Assembly: GCA_033026295.1 (NCBI GenBank)
Contig: CM065168.1
Coordinates: forward strand, 21,553,306 to 21,617,305
Source of the DNA: Channa striata
Lineage: Eukaryota; Chordata; Actinopteri; Anabantiformes; Channidae
DNA: 64,000 bases
Reading direction: 5' to 3'
Position numbers and translations under genes: made by a program. The notes under the pieces were generated by a model that did no database searches, had not been told where the DNA came from, and saw only the letters and a list, made by a program, of their open reading frames with translations. Shown here one piece after another: positions 35,547 through 46,136 of this stretch. Numbering within the stretch: position 1 is the stretch's first letter; each line of letters starts with the position of its first letter.

Positions 35547-37020
35547 GGACCTGTGACTGAAACCAGAATGTCAAGGCTGTTAGCTGTGAGACCGCAGTCT
35601 GGGCCAGGAGGGGAGCAGGACCTATACACGCGCGCACACACACACACACAGTATGAGTTTCCCAGCAAAAACAACACACAACACATTCAGCACATTAGAC
35701 TGCTCATTCTGGAGGATGTGGGCTACAAGGACATGGTGCATCATGCTCTAACCTTGTTTAGGTGAAGAACAGACACAAAACATGAGTGTGTTTGTGTGTG
35801 TGTTCACATGAATGATCTGGAGCTGTTGGGCACAGCCAGGCTACAGAACCGAACTACAGTAAAACTGGCTGTGGCTGCACTTTATCCGGAGGCTTCTGTG
35901 TGAAACAAAGATTGATGCAATATTTCTTCATCCTTACAGCCTTACTAGAGATTCAATGCCTTCACAACAATGGTTTTCTTTTTTTTTGTTTGTTTAATTT
36001 TTTTTAATCCTTTGGACGCGCCTCATTTTTAAAGTCATTGGAAGCTATAAGCACACAGTTTACTATGTTATGCAGATTGGAGCAATAACTCTTGCCTCTA
36101 TGCTTTAGACTGTAACTGAGCATCATTACCCCTGTTATGAGCAAACAAATGGTACGGCAGTATTAGATGTCTCAAATGTGCTTTGTGAATATGAATTGTA
36201 AATATTCTACAAAATATATCAAACATGCTTTTTAAAGGCCCATTATTGCACAAAGTATGAGACCTGGTTGTATTTTTGTGTCCCGTAGGTCAATGTTGAT
36301 TTAATGTTTTTTTTTTTCCTAAAGCCTTTGCAAATATTGTAGGCATGTTTGAGTCTCCTTTCCTTTGTCGTTTCCTGAATGCCGTTTTTTTTCTTTCATT
36401 GTATTTTATTTGACAAAAAGTCGTATATTTTATGTTTTAGTGAGGCACTTTTTACTTGTGGTGATGATTGGACTAGTTGAAAGTTTGAGCTTTCACACTG
36501 TCAGATCTTTTATTAGAAGCTGGGCGAGGTGAATTCTGTCAGGGCAGTTGATCACGTACTATGATTTCATGGGATTGTGTGTGCAGTGAGCTGTGTGCGT
36601 TTGTCTGCAGTCCATTGGATACGGGAACACACTCTTTAGTTCATCGACAGGCCCGGTTCTTGCAGTGTCCACCCCCCTCTCACCGGTTGTGTGTATCCTT
36701 ATTCACACCTTCTTCTTTTGACTGTTAACCTTCAAGTTGCTGAATCTACCTTTTCAACATGCACAATCCAAAGAAAATTTTCCACATCTCTGTATAGTTT
36801 CTGACGTTTCTGGTGTACATTTTTATATGCGTTATATTATTCTAGTGGTAAATGGGTACATATCATGGATATATAATAACAACTGATTGTTCAAGGACAA
36901 GGGGCTAAGTTTGGTTCACCGTGGGACGCTATGGGTGCAGTGTGAAAAGGACTAGAAACTTGCAACCCCACAACAGAAAGTATTTACATCCAGAGAAAAT
37001 AAAACAAAGCATGTCTTGCT
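35547..37020 (+). other. ncoa3: ncoa3 3'UTR (proximal poly(A) choice)
   Basis: Non-coding and U-rich, with an ACACGCGCGCACACA run at 35626-35650 and two Pumilio-type UGUAAAUA sites (36197-36204, and 37256-37263 beyond the proximal signal). AATAAA at 36998-37003 is followed by a GU-containing stretch, giving a 3'UTR of about 1.47 kb. A distal signal at 37459 would extend it. Confidence 0.55.
36998..37003 (+). terminator. candidate ncoa3 poly(A) signal (proximal)
   Basis: Canonical AATAAA followed within 30 bases by GTCTTGCTGTG, a plausible GU-rich downstream element. Confidence 0.45.
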
Positions 37021-37458
37021 GTGAAAATGAATTACCAATGGAAGGAAATCCACTTTAATACATATCAATATCTCTTCTATTTTTCAGGAAACTATTTCAT
37101 TTTATGTGCAAATTTTGTTGAAAAAGGAACTTTGTAAAGTGTAAGTGCAAAAAGAGGCAAGAGATTGTTTGGGTTGTTTTACTTTAGAGGAAGGTAAAGC
37201 TGTCATTTTACAGGATGTATATTACAGATTTTTTTTCTGTTGATGTTCATATTGATGTAAATACAAATTTCTATTTAAACACCCTTGACTCTGCTTCTCT
37301 AATTAGCTACTGACTGATAATGAGCAGTGATGCATCTATGTAATTTACCAAGTTCTCAGTCTGGGAACAGCAAATATGAGGAAGCATAATCATTGGCTTA
37401 ATCAGTTTGATGAGACAAAAAAGAAAACTGCTGCAGCTGCCATGCTATGGCAGCAACT

Positions 37459-37464
37459 AATAAA
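37459..37464 (+). terminator. candidate ncoa3 poly(A) signal (distal)
   Basis: AATAAA just after a short perfect hairpin (GCTGCCAT/ATGGCAGC, 37436-37454), followed by T-rich sequence. It is an alternative to the signal at 36998. Confidence 0.4.
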
Positions 37465-38828
37465 TGCAAAATTAATTTCCATTTTTACTTTTTCAAATAT
37501 CTTTCTCCCTACCTGCTATTTTAAGATGAGAAAAACGTGCATAGAGCTGCCTGTTTCGAGTTATTACTATTCATTTTAAAACTGAAAAGAGTACAAACAC
37601 AAAGTGGTGTGTCTACTTCGATTAAAAAAGATGAACTACTGATAGAGCTGCATATAGTAAATTTAATTTATAACTTGGGGCGCTAGGATATTTTCCTATT
37701 TTATATCATGTAAATGGTAACAGAGTAATAATGGAGGTGTGCTTGAATTATCAAAGTAAAATTACATACTCTAACACGGAGTCATTCGTGTTAAAGTAAA
37801 AACCGATCTCTACAAAGTATTCTAAATGATTTAGAAATATAAATGTGAAGATAGCTAAAGGCCTCTTATGTAACTCGTTTATTTTATTACTGTTGGGTAC
37901 CAAAGTCCTACAGGGAGTTGGAGTTCAAAGGACCATCACCTGAGTGCAGTAAACGTGTTAAACGTATAAAGTATAAATACACTATCTGGAATTTCCAGTT
38001 AGTGATAAATTTGTATCCTGGACAAAACTACACACAGACCACGACAAAATAACATTTCAACTCTTTTTTAACTCTGACCACTAAGGCTCCTGTGGTGTTG
38101 AGACATTTACATGTGCATACAACATATGGAGCCCAAGTTCTTAACTCATGTCACTGGAGAATGTTAAACTGGAGTTTGTCTGAAGGTAACTGGAAGGAGG
38201 TTTCACGGTTTGATGAGAACAGCAGTGAGCTTTTCGACCATCAAACTGGACATTTGAGTTTCCGATATCTATTAAGTTAATAGCAGTTCCACCAAAGACG
38301 TATTGTCCGTCTAAACGTCTCAGATGGCAGTACGAGTGCCATATGCAATATTTCAGGCATTCAAGGTTTTAGAGGAACAAAATAACATCAAATAGAAAAA
38401 CCGACAAATGCTACAGATCTTTAAGAAACAAATTAAAACCCTCCCACGTCGTTATCAGGATACACTGACAAACAAAATGACGTGCATAGCTCCTCTCTGA
38501 CAGCATAGCTTTGTTAAAGGACAATGAATTTGTTTATTTTATATTTGTGTATTATTGCAATATGGCGAAGTAGCCTTATTTTGTAGAAATGTTCTAGGGA
38601 AGTAGCCAGCACTTTGGAGTAGAGTCCTCAGGGTCCCCGGCTCTGCTTGTTGTCCATTTTTCCAACTCTTTTTTTCACCTCTGTCATGTGTGTTTAGTCA
38701 ATCAGAAGCTGGAAGAACAAACCTGATAATGAGCAGTGAGTTGTGCAGGGTCAGAGGGAACACACAGAGGCTCCTTGGGGTCCAGGATTGAGAACCGCTG
38801 CTTTACTGCATGTGAGATGTCGCGGTTT

Positions 38829-38842
38829 CCACGAGGTGGCGC
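38829..38842 (+). promoter_or_regulatory. strong CTCF-type motif
   Basis: CCACGAGGTGGCGC fits the CTCF core consensus (CCASNAGRKGGCRC) completely and lies in a small CpG-containing patch between the ncoa3 and id1 ends. Forward orientation. Occupancy is inferred only. Confidence 0.6.
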
Positions 38843-39304
38843 CTCAGTGACGCTCCGTGGCCTCCGTCAGTCAGCGGCTGCACTTCACGCCGGCGTCACA
38901 TCGCGGCGCTGGGCGAGAGGAAAAGGCAGAGACGGACTCGATCCGCACACCGAGGCTCTACGACAACAACAAAGACGACCAAGACAAAAGCTCTAATTAG
39001 ATTTAATGGTCATTTAAAATATCTAATAGGACAAAATAGCCGGGTCCTGATTTTCTCCACTGCTCAGCCAGATTATATAAGAGATTTGTATCTGCCACAC
39101 AGATAATTATGCGTAATTATGAATTCAGATTTAAAACTACATGGTTACGCAGTAGGTTATAGGGGAAATACTGAGGAACTCGAGTACGCTGTGTTGAACC
39201 ACTTCTGGACTCAGCCCAAGCTGCCCCCAAAAAAAACGAAGGGTATATATTAATAGAAAACTTATAACATACAACTGTAGTGTGGGAATCTCTACCCGAG
39301 AGCA

Positions 39305-39328
39305 ACACACACACACACACACACACAC
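39305..39328. repeat. (CA)12 microsatellite
   Basis: Uninterrupted CA run next to the GC-rich candidate regulatory patch downstream of id1. Confidence 0.95.
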
Positions 39329-39472
39329 TCCCTCTCTGTGTCTCTTCCAGTGTTGGCGCCGTTCCCGGCCCATCTGCGGCCTGGCCCGTGGATTACTGTT
39401 TGTTAATGTTTCAATCAGCTGTGTGTTGAGGAATGTGGAGCTATTTAACCTGAACTTCCCCAGGTGTGCCGA

Positions 39473-39488
39473 GGCGCCGCTCAGTCTG
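39473..39488 (+). promoter_or_regulatory. BMP-response-type composite SMAD element
   Basis: GGCGCC, five bases (GCTCA), then GTCTG. This is the exact GRCGNC-N5-GTCTG arrangement known for SMAD1/5-SMAD4 complexes (Drosophila brinker silencer, vertebrate BMP enhancers). A second GGCGCC lies at about 39355, and a TGTTTGTTAAT forkhead-like site is nearby at 39398-39408. It is about 1.1 kb beyond the predicted id1 3' end, so a downstream id1 enhancer is plausible. Confidence 0.5.
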
Positions 39489-40584
39489 GGCCCCGCCGCC
39501 CTCCCCTGCCCTTGGCACAAAGCTATCACACAAACACAATCACACACTGGCCGCGCCGGGGCTGCAGCTGTGCGCATCGCACCGCAGGGAAATGGGAAAA
39601 ACATTGCACCAAGGAGACAGAATAAATCTTATAACGAACCGCCTCACCAAAGCCGTTTTAACCCCTGCAGTGCCGAGGGAGACTTAACCCCCCCTCCACC
39701 CCCCCTGATTTACTCGCGAACATATTGAAGCGCCATATTTTGATGGATGTTTTCTGGATTGAAACGAACTTTAATGTCGATTACGGAGGCGAGAAGCAGC
39801 GTGGGACTGACCAGGATTAGCTGCATTAATTGGTCGTAAAACGGGTCCAAACTAATATCACACAAACAATTATGATGGTTTTATGTGTAAGGTGAAAGGC
39901 TCCCTGGAGGTCAACATCTCCACCGGGGTGAAGTCTGCGTTCTTCTCTGTGTCGTTGCCATTCTGTGGTACTTGTGTTCAGGGATTATCCCTCTTATACT
40001 TATTTATATTTTCATTAACTTGGCAGTTCGATTGTCTCTGTGGCTCCTTTTTTACGCCTCTCCCTCAGCACTGGAAGGGTAAAATTCCTTTGAACATATA
40101 TATGAAATCTCACCGGTGCAATATTTCTCCTTGCCACTATATTTCATTCACTAAACAATGTGTTTTTATCTACGTTAGTTAAACCCTCATGGGAAAAAAA
40201 CCCATTTTCTTCCAATTTCTGCCTGTTTGTCAAGATCTTCAGAGTTAACTATTTAAAGTGAGACCTTCCTTTTGTAAAGTGACACCTTTTAAAAAACCCA
40301 CAGTGAAGCAAAACACCAACGGAACTGGCAGTGAGCCATTGTGTTGACCCAGGCTCAGGTTCTCTGTTACCTGTGACCCAACAGCTTCTTCTATTTGATG
40401 ACAACGCCTCACACTCTCATAGTGATCCACCATGTGATAAGCTGCTCAGGACTGTGATTAGTCACAATGATAATTAGGCTGTAGCAGCCCATGATAACCA
40501 CGACCACATGACCTGCCCCAGAAATCAGCACTGAAAATATAGGATGTCATAGCCCACAGAAACGCAAAGACACAAAGGTATTTC

Positions 40585-41120
40585 TGTTCAAAAATAGTCG
40601 TCTTGTTTTAATAAAAACACCAATAAGGTACATTGTAAGAAAACAATATCTTCACATAATGTGTCATTGTAATATACAATACAGTTTGTCGCTCAGGAAT
40701 CTGAGAAATTTCATTTTTTTTCTTTACAAAATGTTGAATTCTCTACACGATTACATAAAAATACGTAAATAAAGAGCGTAACAGAAACACCAGCTTTCTT
40801 AATAAACTCTACAAGCAACAAGCGATGCTGGTTGCACTGAACGTGTCTTGGTCCCCCGGCTAACCCGGTCTATGTCCGGACACCAGCGGGCTTCCTCTCC
40901 TCTCAGAGCCCTCCGATGAACCGAAAGCCGTGAATGACAGAGAGTCCCTTCGCCGGAGGATGTCCACACAACGTTATTGATTTCTAGCATTGGGAGCTTG
41001 AAACGTCCCTACACAGTCCCACGGGTTTTCACAGATGCGGCAGAGGCGTCACATCACGCAGCCTTGTTCGTTCTTCGCGGCGCTCGCTGTGGGGTGATGG
41101 TGCTCGTACTCTGCGAGCTC
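40585..41120 (-). other. id1: id1 3'UTR
   Basis: From the TAA at 41123-41121 the minus strand runs about 530 bases to an ATTAAA (40612-40607), followed by a strongly GU-rich stretch (reverse complement of about 40555-40590), a good cleavage-site signature. The UTR contains AU-rich segments (minus-strand TTTATTTACGTATTTTTATG, 40773-40754), in keeping with a rapidly turned-over immediate-early type mRNA (inference). Confidence 0.6.
40607..40612 (-). terminator. candidate id1 poly(A) signal (ATTAAA)
   Basis: Plus-strand TTTAAT reads ATTAAA on the minus strand, with a GU-rich downstream region. It is the common one-base variant of AATAAA. Confidence 0.5.
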
Positions 41121-41724
41121 TTAGCGGCACATAATCCTGTCATCTGAGCATCCATTCTGCGGGAGAGACAGAGGGGAAGACGATTAATACATATGCACGA
41201 ACACAGGACGGTCATGAGCAAAGCGGTGCGCAAAAAACGAACTTTTACGCACGGTTGGTAATATTACGCACACGCACCACATTAATTCGCATATATTACT
41301 ATAAAAGCACCGGACTATGCTCAGATTTATTCCGCACCATATGTGACAGGATCATATTTACCTCCACTGAGATGCTGGCGAGCTCTGCGTTTAAGGTGGT
41401 GAGCGGCGTGCGGGGGACGCTGCTGCCGCTGTGCTGGCGGCTCTTCTCCGGCTCGTCCAGCTCGACCTGCAGGTCCCAGATGTAGTCGATGACGTGCTGC
41501 AGGATCTCCACCTTGCTGGCCTTCTTGTTGGTGGGCAGCGTGGGCACCAGCTCCTTCAGCTTGCTGTAGCAGCTGTTCATGTCCTGCAGGAAGACGCTCA
41601 TCTGCTCGTCCAGCAGCGGGATCTTGCATTTGGAGATGGTCAGGCTCCGGTCGGACAGGCAGCGCACCACGTCCTCGCCGCCGACCTTGCTCTTCAGGGC
41701 GCATGTAGATCCGACAACCTTCAT
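41121..41724 (-). CDS. id1: id1: DNA-binding protein inhibitor ID-1, two coding exons, 132 aa
   Basis: Exon 1 is 41724-41362 (121 codons) with donor GTAAAT. Exon 2 is 41156-41121 after a CTCCCGCAG acceptor, giving NGCSDDRIMCR then TAA. The 205-base intron is phase 0. The protein has MKVVGSTCALKSK, VVRCLSD, and an HLH at about residues 42-89 (QDMNSCYSKLKELVPTLPTN, then KVEILQHVIDYIWDLQVEL) with no basic region in front, the defining Id feature. RTPLTTLN (105-112) fits the RxxLxxLN APC/C destruction box known in Id proteins. The CALK, VVRCLS and DDRIxCR motifs point to Id1 rather than Id2/3/4. Id1 sequesters E proteins in the nucleus, blocks bHLH-driven differentiation, and is a classic BMP/SMAD target. 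An open frame read through the intron would be 141 residues; splice signals and the conserved C-terminus favour 132. Confidence 0.95.
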
Positions 41725-41832
41725 CTTGATTCGTGTAGGAAATGTAGTTTCCGAAAGCGAGTAGAGTGGTCGATCGACGGGCTTCTCCTCCTCTCAGAGA
41801 TGATGTCAAGAAATGTTGACAGTTTGCAACAT
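41725..41832 (-). other. id1: id1 5'UTR
   Basis: About 107 bases between the start codon and the transcription start expected 25-30 bases downstream of the TATA box. The exact start is inferred. Confidence 0.55.
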
Positions 41833-41855
41833 CCACATGGCGAAACCCTCGTCAA

Positions 41856-41862
41856 TTTTATA
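41856..41862 (-). promoter_or_regulatory. id1: id1 TATA box
   Basis: Plus-strand TTTTATA reads TATAAAA on the minus strand, about 130 bases before the ATG and flanked by GC-rich sequence. Id1 genes are known to have TATA-type promoters. Confidence 0.75.
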
Positions 41863-41912
41863 GCGGAGCGGGAGCCGGAGGCGGGCCCAAATCGTGCTGT
41901 TTGAAGGCTGTG

Positions 41913-41974
41913 AGCCAATGACTGGGCCGCGTTTGGATTGATGGGCCGGTCCACAACCACACTCCCAGCCAATG
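41913..41974 (-). promoter_or_regulatory. id1: id1 proximal promoter: two CCAAT (NF-Y) boxes
   Basis: GCCAATG at 41913-41919 and AGCCAATGG at 41967-41975 (ATTGG in gene orientation), roughly 85 and 140 bases upstream of the inferred start. A TGTGGTT RUNX-like site lies beside the second. CCAAT boxes of this spacing are common in TATA promoters. Confidence 0.55.
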
Positions 41975-42469
41975 GCTGCACTCGCCTGGTTATCGGGATT
42001 TACAATCTGTTTGAGGGATGGCGTTACAAATGGAAACAAATGTGTGTCTTTTATGGGTAAAATGTGGGAATCCAGCTGTCCGTGGCTTGGGGACTCTGCA
42101 GGTGTAGACTGCCTGGGGACAGTCAAGGGGTGGTGAATGCCTGGGTATGTACTGTGAGAATGTGTGTGGGATGAGACAGGATGAATAGGATGAATGGCTA
42201 ATGATAATTAGGCTACCACAGTGCCCTAGATTTGCCTCACAATTGTCGATGGCCCTGCAGATGTGGACGACAATAGTAAAGTACAGTAAAGTTAGAGAAC
42301 TGGGCACACACAGTGTGTAAAAGACCCGCTTTTTTACGAACTGAGAATGGATCAAGATGGCGAAAATGGGAGTTTGGTGAACTTTGTGGAATGCAGGGAC
42401 TAAAGAGATCAGCAGTTTATCCAGTTTGTCAAATCGCTGCTGTAACGACGTTAGGATTCGCGGACAGAT

Positions 42470-42960
42470 TGTTCATTGTCTCCCGCAGGACGCTGCGCAG
42501 TCGTTCCCCATACCGCTGCGCTCTGGACCCGACTCAACGTTCCCTTTCAGCTGCACTTTTCTCGGAGCACAGAGCCTCTTTTTCCTCCTCGCAGCAGCAG
42601 CAGATTCCTTCACACGTCTCTGCAGTGTGTGCTCGGCCTGGTGTGCGCACTCAGATCGCATCGCTCTGTTCTGAATCTTCCCCCCAGATTGTCCAAACAA
42701 GCCCGAGCAGACTGGCAGGCGCCAGCGCGGTGACGTCACCCATTCATCCGAGCCTTGACGCCTGTCAGCCTGGCGCCGCTCGGGCGGTCTCCATGGAGAC
42801 GTCAAACAAGAGCGCTCACACGCCGTCCTCCTCCATTCACCTGCGCGGACCCCTGAGAACAAACCGGCCCCGGAGCTTTGTCGTTCATCTATCACCTTAA
42901 AGCAGCGGGATGAGATTACGCCGAGCGCACCTGCAGAGCGGGGAGGGGGGGGCTCGGGCT
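42470..42960 (-). promoter_or_regulatory. id1: id1 upstream GC-rich island with Id1-type BMP response element
   Basis: CpG-rich block about 0.65-1.1 kb upstream of the inferred id1 start. Core: GACGCC (42758-42763), TGTCAGCCTGGCGCCG (42763-42778), GTCT (42787-42790) and AGAC (42797-42800) around a GTCTCCATGGAGAC palindrome, which also resembles an RFX X-box. A perfect CRE TGACGTCA is at 42731-42738. The mammalian Id1 BRE, at about -1 kb, contains CTGTCAGGCTGGCGCCG with GACGCC and GTCT/CAGAC motifs as I remember it, so sequence and distance both match. Overlapping ORFs on both strands here look like CpG-island artefacts. Confidence 0.65.
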
Positions 42961-45900
42961 TCTGTTGTTTCCGCATTTTAACACGTAGTAACTGTTGCAT
43001 TCCTTCACTTTCACTACTGTACGTCCCTGCGGTGACTATCTGACAATAATCCCAATTTACTGGGAGAATTTAAACTTCATCATGCATCAAGCTAATGGAG
43101 ATTAGGGTCTGAAAGATACATGGGAAAGAATGAAACATTTCCCAAATCCCTGTTTTACCTTACCTGCTGACTCCAGAATATTTTCCTTTCCCCTAAAAAT
43201 TAAGCAGAATTCTTTTATAGAATCATAATAAAAGTCCACTTTCACTTTTGCAAGTATTTAATAGTACCAAATACTCAAAACTATTAATAGTACTCATTGC
43301 ACAGTTTAAATTAAGTTGACATCATGTCTATGCCAACTTAATTTACTGGTTGATAATATATCTTCAGCAAAATCCCCAACTCAGACCAACTCAGAATATC
43401 TAAAGGCACTTTAGCCGATGTGAAGTAGAGTGAAAACAGTTTCTCTGTATGTAAATAAAATCATAACTGTAATAACATGTCAGCTTAAAGTATTGTTCTT
43501 CAGAGTAAAGAGTAATGAGAAAAGTTTTTCTCTCACATTCATGGCAATTGCATTAGAGGAAACTGAAAACAGCTCGTTCTCTTTACATTTTGAATATATA
43601 TTGGCATTCGCTTTAATCTGCACAGATGTTTCACAGGAACAAAGATCACGTCAGTGTTGCTGACTACCAGCAGTAGTACTTTTTTTCTAGCTGTTGCAGT
43701 AGCCCGTAAAAACTTTTTTAAAAACTTTCTTTTTGTCCTTTTTTTTGCCCTCTGTCCTAGGTCGCAGCTGACAGGGTGGAGGGAGGGCCGGGTGGGCAGA
43801 ACAATGGGAGTGCGGTGCAGGGATTGTGGGAGAGAATCTAGGCTGGAGCCACAGTGTCTGGAGCGCCCCTCCACTCCCCTCATCCAGCTTTTGTTCAGCT
43901 GCAAAAGCTATCAGCACTTCCTACTGACACCAACAATAACTCCACACAGCTGGGCCCTTTTTAGCCTGTTTACAGCACATCAAGGCGAGTGAGAGAGAAG
44001 ACAGAGGGAAGAGGCAGAGGAGGGGAAAGAAAAGTGAAACATATTAGCTCCTGATTTTAATGGCAGTGCCCTCTCAGGCCTCCCCTTCCCTCCTTCATCG
44101 CCAGCACTAAACTCATTTCCCCGTGGACTCTTTAGATGCGAGTCCAACAAGTCTTGTGACTCGTCGATTACCACTTTGTAGTTTCTGTCTAGGACAGGCT
44201 ACTGTTTGTGTCAGGCCTGTTGCAACATCCTGCATCCATCAAAGAGCATAATTGCAACAAGTCTTTAAATTTTTTTTTAGGACATTGTATATCTTGGCTG
44301 TATTTGTGCCAGCGCACAGACCATTTCCCAGTAGCGTTTTTCAGGATAAATTGTTCCATTTGGTGGAGGGGAAACATATTAGCTAATACGCCCTCTTTAT
44401 CGCTACAGCAAATAGATCTACAAAAGCGCACTACAGGAAGCCACAAGGGGAAAGGTTGGTGCAGGAATATATTCGGAGGAAATAGGACATTCCAGCAATG
44501 CTTTCACACTTTTGCTGCTGTTATTATTGCTGCCGGGACAATAAGTAGCGCTCGTACTACTTCCTGCAACATGAAAGTGACTCAACCACAATAATAGTAG
44601 AAGAGAATAAATGGTTTCTTAGACAGAGGATTTTATTTCAGTTCAATTGCTGAGATACACTGTTGAAAAGGAATGGGAAGGAATTTGATTATAAAAGAGC
44701 ACCACATGCAGGTTTTCAGCAATTTTTACTCACCCTCCCACACTCACACACCTCACCCCCCTACACACACACAGGCCATCTCCTCGCAGCTGTGGGATTA
44801 GTTTCCAGTTCCCAGTCAGGCTCTTCCTGTTTGCTTGATAATGATCACACCTGTGTGCAGGTGTGTGGAGAGGCTCATATGGGACTGGAAGGGGTGTGTG
44901 CGCAGTGTCCGATACAAAGATTTCACTAAACCACAGTGTCACATCTATTCTCGTCTGACTCATGATCGACTTATTGCACTCAAGCCCCATCAGTCACACG
45001 GGGAGGAAGTTTGTTCTGAACAGTTTGGAATAGTTTGTGCCGCCGCTTCTGGCTGTGTGCATTGTGCCCGTTTCCGCCTGGATTCCTAGTGTGCCGCGGC
45101 ATGGCCTGGCAACTCCCTGGGCAGCCCAGCCAGTAATGACTGAGGACCCGTGGTTGGGAGTCACTTCCTGTGGGAGTCCTGGTTCAAAGATTTGTCATCA
45201 GCGGTGCAGACCGGCTGGAGCCTTATCGCCTGTTGGGTTTTCCTGTGTGCAGGCAGCAGACTGGGTGGGTGGATAAATGCCCGTCCCTGAGAGCCAGGGG
45301 CAGGTTACAGCAACACTACCATCGTCTGATTGTGTGTGGTGAAGCCTGACATAGATCCTTGAAGCCTCACAGGTGTCCTCTGCTCTGTGTCCTTGGCCCT
45401 GGAGGACTCACAGAGACAGCCTGGTCCCTCTTTATCTATTTTTCTCACTTGTGTACATGTGTATGCGTTTGCGCATTCACTGGACCCAAAATTCTCCCCC
45501 TCTTTGACACCCCTGTGGTCATCTCCCTCCGCCTGGTTCCCACACACACTATCAAAGGCCTTTAATGGCTTCTAATTAGCTCCCCATCTGCTGGTGACAG
45601 CGCACTGGTGGCATGCTAAAGCACCCATTGAGAGCGTAGGCATTGTGCTCTGGAATACTTTCCACTCCAGTGGCAATTGCCTAGAGAGAGCTTTAGTTGG
45701 GGGTGGTGGTGGGGTGCTGGGGTGGGGCTGGGTGAGGAAGGGGTGAGAAAGAGGAGGGGGTTCTGGTAGTGTTGTGTACGGTCAGGGCTTTTGGGGGAGG
45801 GCAGGGGTGGAGGGATGCACAATGGGAGACAGTGTTACAGCTTGTTGCAAATCTAATAACGCCCGAGTCCCTTTTCCGTTCTCTGGTCACCACCCCTCCA

Positions 45901-46060
45901 CCCCACCCCGACACCACCAGCAACTATTTCACAATACTACCTCACCCCTCCCTCTATTTTTTTTTTTTTTTTTCATTTTATCAACAGTGTGCCACTGACA
46001 TTGCACAGCGGATGCTCGGGTGAGTTAACGCTGACTCTGCAGTGAGTCCAGCAACGCAAC
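42961..46060. other. non-coding region upstream of id1
   Basis: No supportable gene. AT-rich to about 43.7 kb, then mixed. 44208-44600 looks complex and unique, with a TEAD-like ACATTCC and homeobox-like ATTAGC sites, but no function can be assigned. A T17 run lies at 45957-45973. Short frames such as 43654-43992 have no domain or splice context. Confidence 0.55.
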
Positions 46061-46065
46061 CTGAT

Positions 46066-46136
46066 GAGGTGCTCTATTGTCCCGAGAAGCCCCGTGGCTG
46101 TAGTCGGCTTCTTGGACTGAACAATAGACGCACCTC
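46066..46136. other. 71-base imperfect hairpin
   Basis: Left arm GAGGTGC, TCTATTG, TCC, AGAAGCC; right arm GGCTTCT, GGA, CAATAGA, GCACCTC: 24 complementary pairs with a 1-base bulge, a 5-base bulge and a small internal loop around a 14-base loop (46092-46105). It could be a miRNA-like precursor, the relic of a palindromic element, or paired transcription-factor sites (each arm holds a SOX-type ACAATAG). Pairing is read directly; function is unknown. Confidence 0.5.

Larger units (their letters stand above)
37480..40584. other. intergenic region between convergent ncoa3 and id1
   Basis: No coding exon is supportable. AT-rich to about 38.6 kb, then GC-richer with CpGs at 38.82-38.96 and 39.34-39.60 kb. 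These patches hold a strong CTCF-type motif and a SMAD-type composite element, listed separately. Open frames in the GC-rich part (for example 39282-39728 plus, 39137-39604 minus) overlap on both strands and have no domain. Confidence 0.65.

Noticed and set aside
39137..39728. Frames of 148-155 codons on opposite strands downstream of id1
   Set aside because: They mirror each other across a GC-rich patch and a (CA)12 run; no recognisable protein.
41327..41836. 169-codon minus-strand frame overlapping id1
   Set aside because: Out-of-frame shadow of id1 exon 1: GC-rich, Arg/Gln/Ala-biased, begins at GTG rather than ATG, with no domain.
41431..41904. 157-codon plus-strand frame antisense to id1
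   Set aside because: Leu/Val-rich mirror of the id1 HLH codons; no splice context or family resemblance.
42313..43000. Long frames on both strands in the id1 upstream island
   Set aside because: CpG-rich sequence with few stops. Overlapping frames on both strands, no domain, and the region reads better as a regulatory island.
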